Numbered from the stretch's first letter, positions 1 to 6,541 are shown. The stretch is DNA of 22,666 nucleotides from an uncultured Eubacteriales bacterium (GCA_902475455.1 CABRZO010000019.1:1-22666), one strand, 5' to 3'. Translations and numbers: made by a program. Notes: generated by a model from the letters alone, not told the origin.

Positions 1-94
1 GCTTGCGGACGGCCTCCAGGCCCTCCAGCACCTGGATCTCCGAGGCATTGTACTCGTGCTCCGTGGCGGTACCGTGTTCTAATAAATCGGACAT
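1..94 (-). CDS. gyrB: DNA gyrase subunit B, N-terminal fragment
   Basis: Only the first 31 codons lie in the window; the gene continues off the left edge. The translation contains YNASEIQVLEGLEAVRK, the highly conserved GyrB N-terminal segment that precedes the RPGMYIG motif of the GHKL ATPase domain. GyrB is the ATPase subunit of gyrase and partners GyrA in negative supercoiling. The ATG at 92-94 (complement) is preceded by a perfect AGGAGG at 103-108 with an 8-nt spacer, which fixes the start. It is the last visible gene of the leftward dnaA-dnaN-yaaA-recF-remB-gyrB series, but a gap of about 415 bp full of repeats separates it from remB, so it probably has its own promoter. I could not identify a convincing one. 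Confidence 0.93.
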   Translation of the reverse strand, partial: MSDLLEHGTATEHEYNASEIQVLEGLEAVRK

Positions 95-509
95 TTCGTT
101 TTCCTCCTGTTTTGAGGTTGGGTTTTTGCATCTATGGAACCTGGGGGATGCCGGGGCAGCTTTGGGGTATGCTGCTTCCAGCCCTTCCGGTCCCGTCCCA
201 GGGCAGGCCCCCGGCTCCGGCCATGGAAAACCGGGAGACGCCGGGGCCAGAGGCCCGCCCTGGGTTGTTTTTTATTTTTTGATCTGGCGCCCTTTGAAAG
301 GCGGCTTTTTCTCCCTCAGACTCCCCCCGGAACTGGTAGGGCGGCCCCTTGGCGCCGACGCCGAGGGAGAACACGGGCGGAATATGCGGCGGGGGCAAGC
401 CCCCGCCCTACTTTAAGGGAACAGGGCGAAGCCGTTTTAAAGCAGGGCGGAGCCGTTTTAAAATTGCCCACTGCCATTGGCCCGGAACGCTTCAACCTAC
501 CGCCCTACT
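95..509. other. Repeat-filled intergenic region between gyrB and remB
   Basis: No gene is supported here; open frames on both strands are low-complexity GC-rich translations without family features. The stretch holds one REP copy (388-411), a pair of 35-bp direct repeats (403-437 and 500-534, one mismatch) and several copies of a short GGGCGGAGCCGTTTTAAA motif. A run of T-rich sequence lies at 269-281. Apart from the gyrB ribosome-binding site (103-108) I see no convincing promoter. Confidence 0.6.
388..411 (+). repeat. REP palindrome, copy 1
   Basis: A 24-bp unit made of a 9-bp inverted repeat (GGCGGGGGC / GCCCCCGCC) around a 2-nt AA centre, followed by the asymmetric tail CTAC. The identical unit occurs at 9367-9390 in the same orientation and at 9027-9050 in the opposite orientation. 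Those two copies are tied to a RAYT transposase gene, which suggests this is the REP family that the RAYT mobilises. Confidence 0.8.
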
Positions 510-534
510 TTAAGGGAACAGGGCGGAGCCGTTT
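444..534 (+). repeat. 91-bp repeat element, copy A
   Basis: This 91-bp stretch begins and ends with GGGCGGAGCCGTTT and aligns without gaps to 5260-5350, with about 66 of 91 positions equal by eye. The ends are nearly identical and the middle is diverged. The right end also forms a 7-bp inverted repeat (CCGCCCT / AGGGCGG). It overlaps the 3' end of remB and supplies that gene's last codons and stop. Confidence 0.65.
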
Positions 535-782
535 GAAAGGTCACTGCGGCGCAGCAGGGTGGCGGTGGAGAGCTGGGAAATAAAAACCCGCTGCCGTCCC
601 CGCCGGCCGGTGACTACAAAAGATTTGGGCAGCTCCTGGGTCACCGCCACCACCTCTCCCCGCTGCTCAGCGGTGTTCAGATACCGGCGGGTCCGGGGCG
701 ACTGGCTGGTGATGTCCAGATCGAAGATACCGATGATCTCCCGATCCCGGACCACCGTGTTCTGTCCCAGATGCAGATACAT
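510..782 (-). CDS. remB: DUF370 extracellular matrix regulator RemB-like protein
   Basis: This 90-residue protein starts MYLHLGQNTVV and contains SPRTRRYLNTAE and PKSFVV, matching the DUF370/RemB (YaaB) family encoded between recF and gyrB in Bacillus and relatives. RemA/RemB-type proteins are small DNA-binding regulators; the role in this organism is inferred. The start lies 3 nt past the recF stop, and the ribosome-binding site GGAGGAG is within the last recF codons, so the two are one operon and probably translationally coupled. The C-terminal end after the conserved LLRRSD is odd: the last residues (SNGSALFP) and the stop are encoded by a copy of the GGGCGGAGCCGTTT repeat, so the original C-terminus seems to have been replaced or extended. 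Confidence 0.88.
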   Translation of the reverse strand: MYLHLGQNTVVRDREIIGIFDLDITSQSPRTRRYLNTAEQRGEVVAVTQELPKSFVVTGRRGRQRVFISQLSTATLLRRSDLSNGSALFP

Positions 783-785
783 GTT

Positions 786-1898
786 TCAGCTCTCCTCCTG
801 TATGGTGCCGTTCTTCACCCGGAACACCTTGCCCTCCCGGAGGGCGGCCAGCCGCTCCTCCTCGCAGCAGGTGATGAACACCTGGCCCCCCTGAATGTGG
901 TTCAGGACAAACTCCTGCCGCCGGGGGTCCAGCTCACTTAGCACGTCGTCCAGCAGCAGCACCGGATACTCCTGCTTGTCGTCAAAGACAATGTCCCGCT
1001 GGGCCAGCTTCAGACTCAGGGCGGCGGTGCGGGTCTGACCCTGGGAGGCGAACTGCCGGGCGCTGCGGCCGTCGATGTTCACCTGCAATTCGTCCCGGTG
1101 GGGGCCCACCAGGCATTTCCGGGCCAGCAGTTCCTGGTCCCGGCGCTCCTCCTGGTGCTCCAGCAGCCAGTTGAAGATGGTCTTGGTGGAGGCCAGAGGG
1201 TCGGATACCGCGCTGTCCGGCTCATAGGCCAGGCTCAGCAGCTCCCGGCCCCCGGAAAACTCCCGGTGAATTTGCGGGGCAATCTCATTCAGACGCTTGA
1301 TGAAGTGGCCCCGGTAGTGGGTGATCACCGCTCCCGCCTGGCACAGCTGCAGGGAAAAGTCGTCCAGGGTGGCCAGCAGGTCGGGCCGCTCCTCCTGGTT
1401 CCGGAGAATCAGGCTCTTGGCCTTCCAGACCTGCTGGTAGCGCTCCAAGGCCTCGGCGTACTTGGGCCGCAGCTGGGCGATGGTGTCATCCAGAAACCGC
1501 CGCCGCTCCGCCGCCCCGGCCCGGATCAGGTAAAGGTCCTCCGGGCAGAACAGCACCGTGTTCAGGGTGTCCCCCAGCTCCGACGCCTTTTTCAGTTTGA
1601 CGCCGTTCCGGGTGATCTGCCGCCGGGCGTGGTCGCAGAGGGCGATTTCCACGGTGTAGTCCCGCCCCCGGCAGGAGATCTCCCCGGTGAGGAAGCCGTG
1701 CTGCACCCCGAAGAGAATCAGCTCCTTGTCATACCGGGCCCGGTGGCTTTTGGCGGAGGACAGATAGCCGATGGCCTCCAGCAGATTGGTCTTGCCCTGG
1801 GCGTTGTCCCCGGTGATGATGTTCATCCCCGGGTGAAACTCCGCCCGGGCGGACAGGTAGTTTCGGAAATACTCCAGATTCAGGGCTTTGACAATCAT
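786..1898 (-). CDS. recF: DNA replication/repair protein RecF
   Basis: This 370-residue SMC-like ATPase of the RecFOR recombination mediator pathway loads RecA at single-strand gaps. Visible motifs are the N-terminal LEYFRNY, Walker A GDNAQGKTN near residue 35, the ABC-type signature SQGQTRTAALSLKLAQ near residue 290, and Walker B PVLLLDDVLSELD. Length fits the family (about 360-375). The start MIVKALNLEYFRNY is at 1896-1898; its ATG overlaps the yaaA stop in an ATGA arrangement, giving translational coupling. A longer frame starting at 1970 only adds yaaA shadow sequence. Operon order yaaA-recF-remB is the usual Firmicutes origin layout. Confidence 0.97.
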   Translation of the reverse strand: MIVKALNLEYFRNYLSARAEFHPGMNIITGDNAQGKTNLLEAIGYLSSAKSHRARYDKELILFGVQHGFLTGEISCRGRDYTVEIALCDHARRQITRNGVKLKKASELGDTLNTVLFCPEDLYLIRAGAAERRRFLDDTIAQLRPKYAEALERYQQVWKAKSLILRNQEERPDLLATLDDFSLQLCQAGAVITHYRGHFIKRLNEIAPQIHREFSGGRELLSLAYEPDSAVSDPLASTKTIFNWLLEHQEERRDQELLARKCLVGPHRDELQVNIDGRSARQFASQGQTRTAALSLKLAQRDIVFDDKQEYPVLLLDDVLSELDPRRQEFVLNHIQGGQVFITCCEEERLAALREGKVFRVKNGTIQEES

Positions 1899-2113
1899 TC
1901 GATGGTCACCGTCACCCCGTCGATGGTGACGCTGTCGCCGCTGCGGAGCTTCTTGCCCCGCATGGTGCACACTTCCCCGTTGACCAGCACTTCCCCCTCC
2001 TGGATCCGGGCCTTGGCCATGCCTCCGGTCTCACAGAGGCCCTCAAACTTCAAAAGATCCTGGAGCCGGATAAACTCCGTGGTGATTTGGGTGGTGTAAT
2101 CCTTCTGTTCCAT
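1895..2113 (-). CDS. yaaA: S4-domain RNA-binding protein YaaA
   Basis: This 72-residue protein is nearly all S4 RNA-binding fold: FIRLQDLLKFEGLCETGGMAK followed by EGEVLVNGEVCTMRGKKLRSGD, the S4 signature of a helix pair plus the VNGE hairpin. The family sits between dnaN and recF in many Firmicutes and is thought to bind rRNA or ribosomal particles; its exact role is not established. The start is at 2111-2113, with purine-rich GGAAGAAT directly upstream. The stop overlaps recF by ATGA, and 22 bp separate it from dnaN, so it is a middle gene of the operon. This is not the unrelated E. coli protein also called YaaA. Confidence 0.93.
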   Translation of the reverse strand: MEQKDYTTQITTEFIRLQDLLKFEGLCETGGMAKARIQEGEVLVNGEVCTMRGKKLRSGDSVTIDGVTVTIE

Positions 2114-2135
2114 ATTCTTCCAGTCCTTCCCGGCC

Positions 2136-3251
2136 TCACTGGCCCGCCCGGAGCCGCACCGGCAGCACCATGTAGAGGAAGCCCTCTCCCCCGTCGGCGG
2201 GGGTGATGATGCAGGGGGAGATGGGGCTGTTCATGCAGAGGTTGACGGTGTCCGCCGGGGCCGCCTTCAGGGCGTCCAGCATATATTTGTTGTTGAAGCC
2301 GATTTCCAGCCCCTGGCCGTCGCCGGACATGGGGCACTCGTCGCTGGCGTCGCCCAGGGCGGTGTTGACCTTGATCTTCATGTTGTCGTTCTCGAAGAGG
2401 CAGCGAATGGGGCTCTTCTGTTTCTCGGTGATGATGAGGCTCACCCGGTCGATGGTGTTCAGCAGCTGGCGCTTGTCGCTGACCATGATGATCTTATAGT
2501 CGGCGGGAATGGCCTTCCGGTAGTCCAGGAACTCACCCTCCAGCCGCCGGGCCACCAGCATGGTGTCCCCGGCCTTGAACATCACGTGGCGGGTGCCCAC
2601 CACGATCTCCGCCAGTTCCTCGCTCTCGCCGCAGATCTTCTCCACCTCGCTGAGGGCGGCGGCGGGGACCACGAAGGAGAAGTTGGGCTTGCCGGTGATC
2701 TCTTCCACGCTCTCCCGGCGCAGGGCCAGCCGGTAGCCGTCCACGCTGACCACCGTCAAGGTTTTGTCCTCGCTGACTTCAAAGAGGGAGCCGGTGTGAA
2801 TGGGCCGGGCCTCGTTGGTAGAGACGGCGAAGAGGGTCTGGGTGATCATGCTGCGGAGCACATTGCGCTTCAGGGACACGGTGTGCTCATACTCCACCAG
2901 GGGCAGGTCCGGGAACTCCTCGGGATCGGTGCCCATGATGTTGAACTCGCTCATGCCGCATTTGATGTTGACCATGTTGCCCTGGGTGGCCACGCACACC
3001 ACGTCGTCGGGGAGACGGCGGATGATGTCGCCGAAGAGGTGGGCCCCCAGCACCAGGTTGCCCTGCTCGGTGACGTCGGCGGGGATGGTGGTGCGGATGC
3101 CGGTGGACAGGTTGTAGCCGGTGAGCCGCAGTTCGTCGGTGGCGTTGACCAGGATGCCCTCCAGGGCGGAAATGGAGCTTTTGGGGCTGACAGCCCGGGA
3201 GGAGATGGAGATGGCGGACTGTAACAGGGCCTTTTCGCAGGAAAATTTCAT
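2136..3251 (-). CDS. dnaN: DNA polymerase III subunit beta (sliding clamp)
   Basis: This 371-residue protein forms the ring-shaped dimer that tethers the replicative polymerase to DNA. Recognisable segments include MKFSCEKALLQSAISISSRAV, SALEGILVNA, SVDGYRLALRRE and the C-terminal ADGGEGFLYMVLPVRL, which ends in the clamp's typical MPVRL-like terminus. Length is normal for a three-domain bacterial clamp. The start at 3249-3251 has GGAGG nine nucleotides upstream; an upstream in-frame ATG adds seven residues but lacks a good ribosome-binding site. It follows oriC and begins the dnaN-yaaA-recF-remB operon. The leader region upstream contains the AT-rich part of oriC, so promoter activity and origin unwinding may interact. 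Confidence 0.97.
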   Translation of the reverse strand: MKFSCEKALLQSAISISSRAVSPKSSISALEGILVNATDELRLTGYNLSTGIRTTIPADVTEQGNLVLGAHLFGDIIRRLPDDVVCVATQGNMVNIKCGMSEFNIMGTDPEEFPDLPLVEYEHTVSLKRNVLRSMITQTLFAVSTNEARPIHTGSLFEVSEDKTLTVVSVDGYRLALRRESVEEITGKPNFSFVVPAAALSEVEKICGESEELAEIVVGTRHVMFKAGDTMLVARRLEGEFLDYRKAIPADYKIIMVSDKRQLLNTIDRVSLIITEKQKSPIRCLFENDNMKIKVNTALGDASDECPMSGDGQGLEIGFNNKYMLDALKAAPADTVNLCMNSPISPCIITPADGGEGFLYMVLPVRLRAGQ

Positions 3252-3306
3252 GGTGTGGTACCTCCGTTTCAAGCAGGGAACTCTCTTGACGAAAGAGAGA
3301 GAATGA

Positions 3307-3355
3307 GATCAATTTTTTAGGAGCAGTAGTAGAACGGCGGGGTTTCTGTGGATAA
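3307..3355 (-). other. oriC unwinding module: DnaA box, GC-rich spacer, DnaA-trios, AT-rich DUE
   Basis: A consensus DnaA box (TTATCCACA on the minus strand, 3347-3355) is followed on that strand by a GC-rich spacer and then the triplets TAC-TAC-TGC-TCC-TA. Read 3' to 5' on the plus strand these are GAT-GAT-GAC-GAG-GAT. An AAAAAATTGATC AT-rich block follows. This is the order described for the basal unwinding module of Bacillus subtilis oriC: box, GC cluster, DnaA-trios, unwinding element. The assignment is by pattern only. Confidence 0.75.
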
Positions 3356-3506
3356 CCCCGAAAAGTGCCGGAAATACCGGGAAAAATCTGTCCACAGAGG
3401 ACACAGAGTTTTCAACAGCTTTCCACATCCCGTCGGGAAAAGGAGAAAAAGGGGGAACAATGATTTTTCCACAGCCCGGATTTTATACAGGGAAAGTTGT
3501 GGAAAA
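3347..3506. other. DnaA-box cluster
   Basis: Exact matches to TTWTNCACA occur at 3347-3355 (minus), 3465-3473 (plus, TTTTCCACA) and 3498-3506 (minus, TTTTCCACA). Near matches are at 3388-3396 (CTGTCCACA), 3409-3417 (TTTTCAACA) and 3419-3427 (CTTTCCACA). Six sites in 160 bp is far above chance for a GC-rich genome and marks the DnaA-binding part of oriC. Confidence 0.88.
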
Positions 3507-3554
3507 ACTGACATAGTCTGTCGAGAACTTACGGGGGGCGACCGTTTCACAGAA

Positions 3555-3721
3555 TTCCGTTCTCCGCAGAGAACGGAAAAAAAACGAATTACGTCATTTC
3601 CAAGGACATGTGCCTTGGAAATGACTCATCTCATATTGGAAAGGGCGACTTTTGCTTCAGCAATCGAGCCCTTTTCAATATGCATCCCTTTCTCAGAAAA
3701 GGCCACCGGCCTTTTCTGAGA
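3555..3721. repeat. Array of four consecutive inverted repeats in oriC
   Basis: The four units are: 3555-3578 (10-bp arms, 4-nt loop), 3593-3625 (13-bp perfect arms, 7-nt loop), 3632-3682 (15-bp arms with one mismatch, 21-nt spacer) and 3691-3721 (14-bp perfect arms, 3-nt loop). None is followed on the minus strand by a uninterrupted T tract. The last lies 4 nt from the dnaA stop and may still stop or stabilise dnaA mRNA; the others have no obvious terminator role. Confidence 0.8.
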
Positions 3722-3724
3722 AGA

Positions 3725-5034
3725 TTAATACGTCCGGGCGTTGACGTTGCTCTTGATGTCCCGGATGTTCTCGGCGGTCTCCCGGTTCTCCTTGATGAGG
3801 CCCTCCACCTTCTCCAGGGAGTGGATGACGGTGGTGTGATCCCGGCCGAAGACCCGGCCGATCTCCGGCAGGGAGAGTTTGGTCAGCTGACGGATGATAT
3901 ACATGGACACCTGCCGGGCCATGGTGACCTCCTTGGTCCGGGAGGTGCTCATAATGTCGCTGACCTCAATGCCGTAGCACTTGCCGGTCTCCTCGATGAT
4001 GACCTCCGGGGAGGGCATGAAGCTGTCGGAGTTGCGGATCAGGTCCCGGACCGCCCGCATGACGGTGTCCGGGTCCATGCTGGCGTTGTCCAGTTCCCGG
4101 TAGGCCAGCAGCTTTTTCACGGTGCCCTCAATTTGACGGATGTTGGAGGTGATGTTCTCGGCGATGTACTCCAGCACCGGCTTGGGCAGGTCCAGACCCA
4201 ATTGCAGGGCCTTCTCCCGGACGATGGCGGCCCGGGTCTCGTAGTCCGGGGGCTGAATGTCCGCCATCAGACCCCATTCAAACCGGGAGCGCAGCCGCTC
4301 CTCCAGCCGCACCATGTCGGATGGGGGCCGGTCGGAGGTCAGCACAATCTGGTGGCCGGACTCATAGAGGTTATTGAAGGTATTGAAGAACTCCACCTGG
4401 GTGGCCTCTTTGCCGGCGATGAACTGGATATCGTCCACCAGCAGCATGTCCTTGTCCCGGTATTTGGCCCGCAGCTGGTCGGTGGTCTTGTGGCGGATGG
4501 CCTCGGTGACCTCGTTGGTGAACTGCTCGCCGGTGACCAGCACGATTTTATAGTCGGGGTGGGCCTCCCGGACGGCGTTATAGATGGCGTAGAGCAGGTG
4601 GGTCTTGCCCAGGCCGGGCTCGCCGTAGAGGAACAGCGGGTTGTAGCTGTTGCCCGGGGCACCGCCTGGGCGGCGTTGTAGGCAAACCGGTTGGAGGCGC
4701 CCACCACGAACTTGTCGAAGGTGTACTGGGCCCGGACCGGCATGGACTCGGCGGGGCTGGCGGCGGCGGAGCGGAAGCTGTCCCGCTGGGCGGGGGAGAT
4801 CACCTCCACGCTGATCTGCTCGGCGAAGAGCTCATAAAAGGCACGCTCCAGGGCGGGCAGATACCGGGAGCGGATGATCTCCCGCTTGAAGTCGGTGGGG
4901 CAGCACAGCACAAACCGGTCTTCATCCAGGGAGACCGGCTCAATGTCATAAAACCAGGTGGAGACCGCGGTGGGAGTCATCTCGTTCTCCAGCAGGGTGA
5001 GGATATTTTTCCAGATTTCTGCGGCAGAGTTCAT
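3725..5034 (-). CDS. dnaA: Chromosomal replication initiator DnaA (frameshifted in this sequence)
   Basis: DnaA is the AAA+ protein that binds oriC boxes and opens the origin. The N-terminal part (residues 1-125, 5034 to 4660) carries domain I (IWKNILTLLE, STWFYDIEPV) and YTFDKFVVGASNRFAY. The reading frame then shifts: the rest continues in another frame from about 4657 as PGNSYNPLFLYGEPGLGKTH (Walker A), LLVDDIQFIAGKEATQ (Walker B), TSDRPPSDM, LRSRFEWGL and domain IV VFGRDHTTVIHS. Between the V codon (4660-4662) and the P codon (4655-4657) only 2 nt remain where the family has about three codons, so roughly 7 nt (1 mod 3) are missing. The gene is essential, so a sequence or assembly error in this GC-rich spot is likelier than a true null. 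The start is preceded by AGAGAGG. Confidence 0.9.
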
Positions 5035-5108
5035 AAAACGCCTCTCTCTTGTCTAAAGGTGTTTGTGTGTAGGGGAACACAGGGGGCGATAATCCCCCTA
5101 TGATAACT

Positions 5109-5114
5109 ATTATA
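5109..5114 (-). promoter_or_regulatory. Probable dnaA promoter -10 with imperfect palindrome
   Basis: A perfect TATAAT lies on the minus strand about 75 nt upstream of the dnaA start. A good -35 at the usual distance is not visible, so the promoter may rely on an activator or on the AT-rich flank. The -10 is centred in an imperfect palindrome (about 5101-5122, TGATAACTAT / ATAGTTTATCA) and abuts a DnaA-box-like TTTATCACA, which would fit autoregulation by DnaA. Confidence 0.5.
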
Positions 5115-5259
5115 GTTTATCACAAAAGCCCACCCCAGGCAATACAAAAACCCATATTCATTTAAATAAAAAGAGACCCTCTCCGGGCCAGGGCTATTTT
5201 TTGCCCGGAAGGGAGAAAAAACCGAGAAAGATTCTTCGCCCCGGCGTATCAAAGGGTGC

Positions 5260-5350
5260 GGGGCGGAGCCGTTTAAAAACGCCAGATTTCCAAACGCCCG
5301 GGAAGCTCTGATTTACCGCCGCACCCCAAGGGAGCAGGGCGGAGCCGTTT
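5260..5350 (+). repeat. 91-bp repeat element, copy B
   Basis: Gap-free counterpart of 444-534, with the same 91-bp length and the same GGGCGGAGCCGTTT ends. A further truncated motif (GGCGGAGCCGCTTAAA, 5357-5372) follows directly. The shared ends and diverged middle suggest an old intergenic repeat family, not a recent duplication. Confidence 0.65.
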
Positions 5351-5447
5351 TAAAAAGGCGGAGCCGCTTAAAATTGTGTTTCCGGATTTTACCCGCCACA
5401 AAATATGGTATAGGCGAAAAAACCGGGAAAAAAACTGGATTTTTTGA

Positions 5448-5477
5448 TTGACAGGGGCGAGAAGCTTGTACTATAAT
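5448..5477 (+). promoter_or_regulatory. rpmH promoter
   Basis: TTGACA at 5448-5453 and TATAAT at 5472-5477 with an 18-bp spacer are both perfect matches to the sigma-A consensus. The site is about 160 nt upstream of rpmH and would drive rpmH-rnpA-yidD and possibly yidC-jag. The long leader contains a hairpin at 5533-5566 (CCGG/CCGG-anchored with TTTTCTCCC / GGGAGGAAAA), which may affect mRNA stability. Confidence 0.85.
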
Positions 5478-5639
5478 AGCTTCTGCGCTATTGCGCGCAA
5501 GGGGCCTTTGCGCCCATATGACCGCAACTGCGGCCGGCCTTTTCTCCCTCGGGAGGAAAAACCGGCTTGTTGAGTTCGCCCCGCCGGCTTTACTCCCCCG
5601 GCCCGGGCGCCCTATCTGTGATTTGGAGGTGTAACCACT

Positions 5640-5777
5640 ATGACGAAACGTACCTATCAGCCCAAGAAGCTCCATCGCTCCAAGGTCCACGGCTTCCGTA
5701 AGAGAATGCATACCGCCAACGGCCGTAAGGTTCTCGCCCGTCGCCGTGCCAAGGGCCGCGCTAAGCTGAGCGCCTGA
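5640..5777 (+). CDS. rpmH: 50S ribosomal protein L34
   Basis: This 45-residue, strongly basic protein reads MTKRTYQPKKLHRSKVHGFR and ends with VLARRRAKGRAKLSA, the unmistakable L34 signature. It is a component of the large ribosomal subunit and the smallest gene in the window. The start at 5640 has GGAGGT at 5625-5630, nine nucleotides upstream. It carries one residue (T2) more than the 44-residue Bacillus protein. Position directly upstream of rnpA and divergent from dnaA is the classic origin arrangement. It uses CGT/CGC arginine codons more than its neighbours, consistent with high expression. Confidence 0.97.
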   Translation: MTKRTYQPKKLHRSKVHGFRKRMHTANGRKVLARRRAKGRAKLSA

Positions 5778-5813
5778 TGCGCTCCCAGGAACGGGAAATA
5801 GTGTGAACATGCA

Positions 5814-5842
5814 GGGTGGATGATTTTTGAAATCGTCCACCC
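5814..5842 (+). other. Intercistronic hairpin between rpmH and rnpA
   Basis: A 13-bp stem (GGGTGGATGATTT / AAATCGTCCACCC, one G-U pair) with a 3-nt loop sits between rpmH and rnpA. It is not followed directly by a T run, so it looks less like a terminator than a processing or stability element that could let the abundant rpmH message accumulate separately from rnpA. Confidence 0.6.
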
Positions 5843-5901
5843 TTGCGGAGCTTACGGGGGTTTTTTTCGACTCCCGCTGAGGGAAAGGATCGGTGGGACA
5901 G

Positions 5902-6267
5902 ATGCAATATACCGTCTCTCTGAAACTGAATCATGTCTTTCAGCGGCTTTATCGGAAGGGCACCCGGTCCGCCTCACCCACCCTGGCCCTCTACTCCCGC
6001 CAGAACGGACGGCAGGAGAACCGGCTGGGGCTCACCACCGGGGCCAAGCTGGGCCACGCCGTGGTGCGCAACAAACTGCGCCGGCGGCTGCGGGCCATCT
6101 ACCGGCTCCACGAGGGAGAATTCAGAACCGGATTCGACATCGTGGTGGTGTGCCGGGCTGCCTCGGTGACCGCCAGCTACCAACGGCTGGAACGGGATTT
6201 CATGAAGCTGGCCCGGAGAAATAAACTGCTCCGGGACAAGCCCCGGGAGGACGTGGCAGGCCAATGA
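5902..6267 (+). CDS. rnpA: Ribonuclease P protein component
   Basis: This protein of 121 residues (from ATG 5902) is the basic cofactor of the RNase P ribozyme, which trims tRNA 5' ends. It contains RLGLTTGAKLGHAVVRNKLRRRLR, of which AVVRNKLRRR is the conserved RNR-type RNA-binding motif, and FDIVVVCR in the central sheet. Length and order fit the family. Two starts are possible: GTG at 5893 and ATG at 5902. AAAGGA at 5884-5889 is 12 nt from the ATG but only 3 nt from the GTG, so ATG is preferred. Its stop overlaps the yidD start by ATGA, so the two are translationally coupled. Confidence 0.93.
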   Translation: MQYTVSLKLNHVFQRLYRKGTRSASPTLALYSRQNGRQENRLGLTTGAKLGHAVVRNKLRRRLRAIYRLHEGEFRTGFDIVVVCRAASVTASYQRLERDFMKLARRNKLLRDKPREDVAGQ

Positions 6268-6503
6268 AGCGCGTTCTGCTGTTTCTCATCCGTTTTTATC
6301 GCAAACATATCTCTCCCGCCAGGCCCCCGGCCTGCCGGTTCATCCCGAGCTGTTCGGAGTACGCCTATGTGGCGATAGAGCGGTTTGGACCGGCCAAGGG
6401 TTCCCTGCTGGCCGCCAAGCGGCTGGCCAAGTGCCAGCCCCTGCACCGGCAGAAGACCATCGAGTATGACCCGGTGCCCGAGAGAGAACCCCGGCATCTG
6501 TGA
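6264..6503 (+). CDS. yidD: Membrane protein insertion efficiency factor YidD
   Basis: This 79-residue protein contains the YidD signature: an N-terminal amphipathic segment (LLFLIRFYRKHISPARPPACRFIPSCSEYA) followed by KGSLLAAKRLAKCQPLH and YDPVP. The family has three conserved cysteines, visible here in CRFIPSCSEY and KCQP. YidD acts at the inner face of the membrane and is thought to assist YidC-dependent insertion. It lies between rnpA and yidC, as in most bacteria, and overlaps rnpA by 4 nt. Confidence 0.93.
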   Translation: MKRVLLFLIRFYRKHISPARPPACRFIPSCSEYAYVAIERFGPAKGSLLAAKRLAKCQPLHRQKTIEYDPVPEREPRHL

Positions 6504-6504
6504 G

Positions 6505-6541
6505 GGCGTTTTTTGGGGCTTCGGCCCCGGAGAAAAATGCC
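6505..6541 (+). other. Hairpin between yidD and yidC
   Basis: A GGGGC-TTCG-GCCCC core with a stable UUCG loop is extended by a GGCGTTTTT / AAAAATGCC outer stem. No T tract follows. It may act as a weak terminator, processing site or mRNA stabiliser ahead of yidC, which has its own strong ribosome-binding site. Confidence 0.5.

Larger units (their letters stand above)
3252..3724. other. Replication origin region (dnaA-dnaN intergenic)
   Basis: The 473-bp gap contains, from the dnaN side: an AT-rich stretch (about 3305-3319), TAG-type triplets (3318-3332), a GC-rich spacer, a DnaA-box cluster (3347-3506) and four successive inverted repeats (3555-3721). No gene is supported. Genes run away from this region on the minus strand (dnaN) and, beyond dnaA, on the plus strand (rpmH), which is the usual gene polarity around a bacterial oriC. 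Confidence 0.85.
5035..5639. other. dnaA-rpmH divergent intergenic region
   Basis: This 605-bp gap separates divergent dnaA and rpmH. It holds the dnaA ribosome-binding site and probable promoter (-10 at 5109-5114), an AT-rich block (5100-5175) with one imperfect DnaA box (TTTATCACA, 5116-5124), a 91-bp repeat copy (5260-5350) plus a further short motif copy (5357-5374), the rpmH promoter (5448-5477) and a structured rpmH leader. No gene is supported; frames here have no family features. Confidence 0.7.

Noticed and set aside
388..540. CRISPR array
   Set aside because: Repeats are few, irregularly spaced and partly overlapping; no uniform spacers and no cas genes nearby.
2586..3224. Plus-strand frame opposite dnaN
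   Set aside because: Shadow of dnaN; no ribosome-binding site and atypical composition.
5313..5840. 175-codon minus-strand frame spanning rpmH and its leader
   Set aside because: It lies opposite the L34 gene and its promoter and ends in repeat sequence; no family features.
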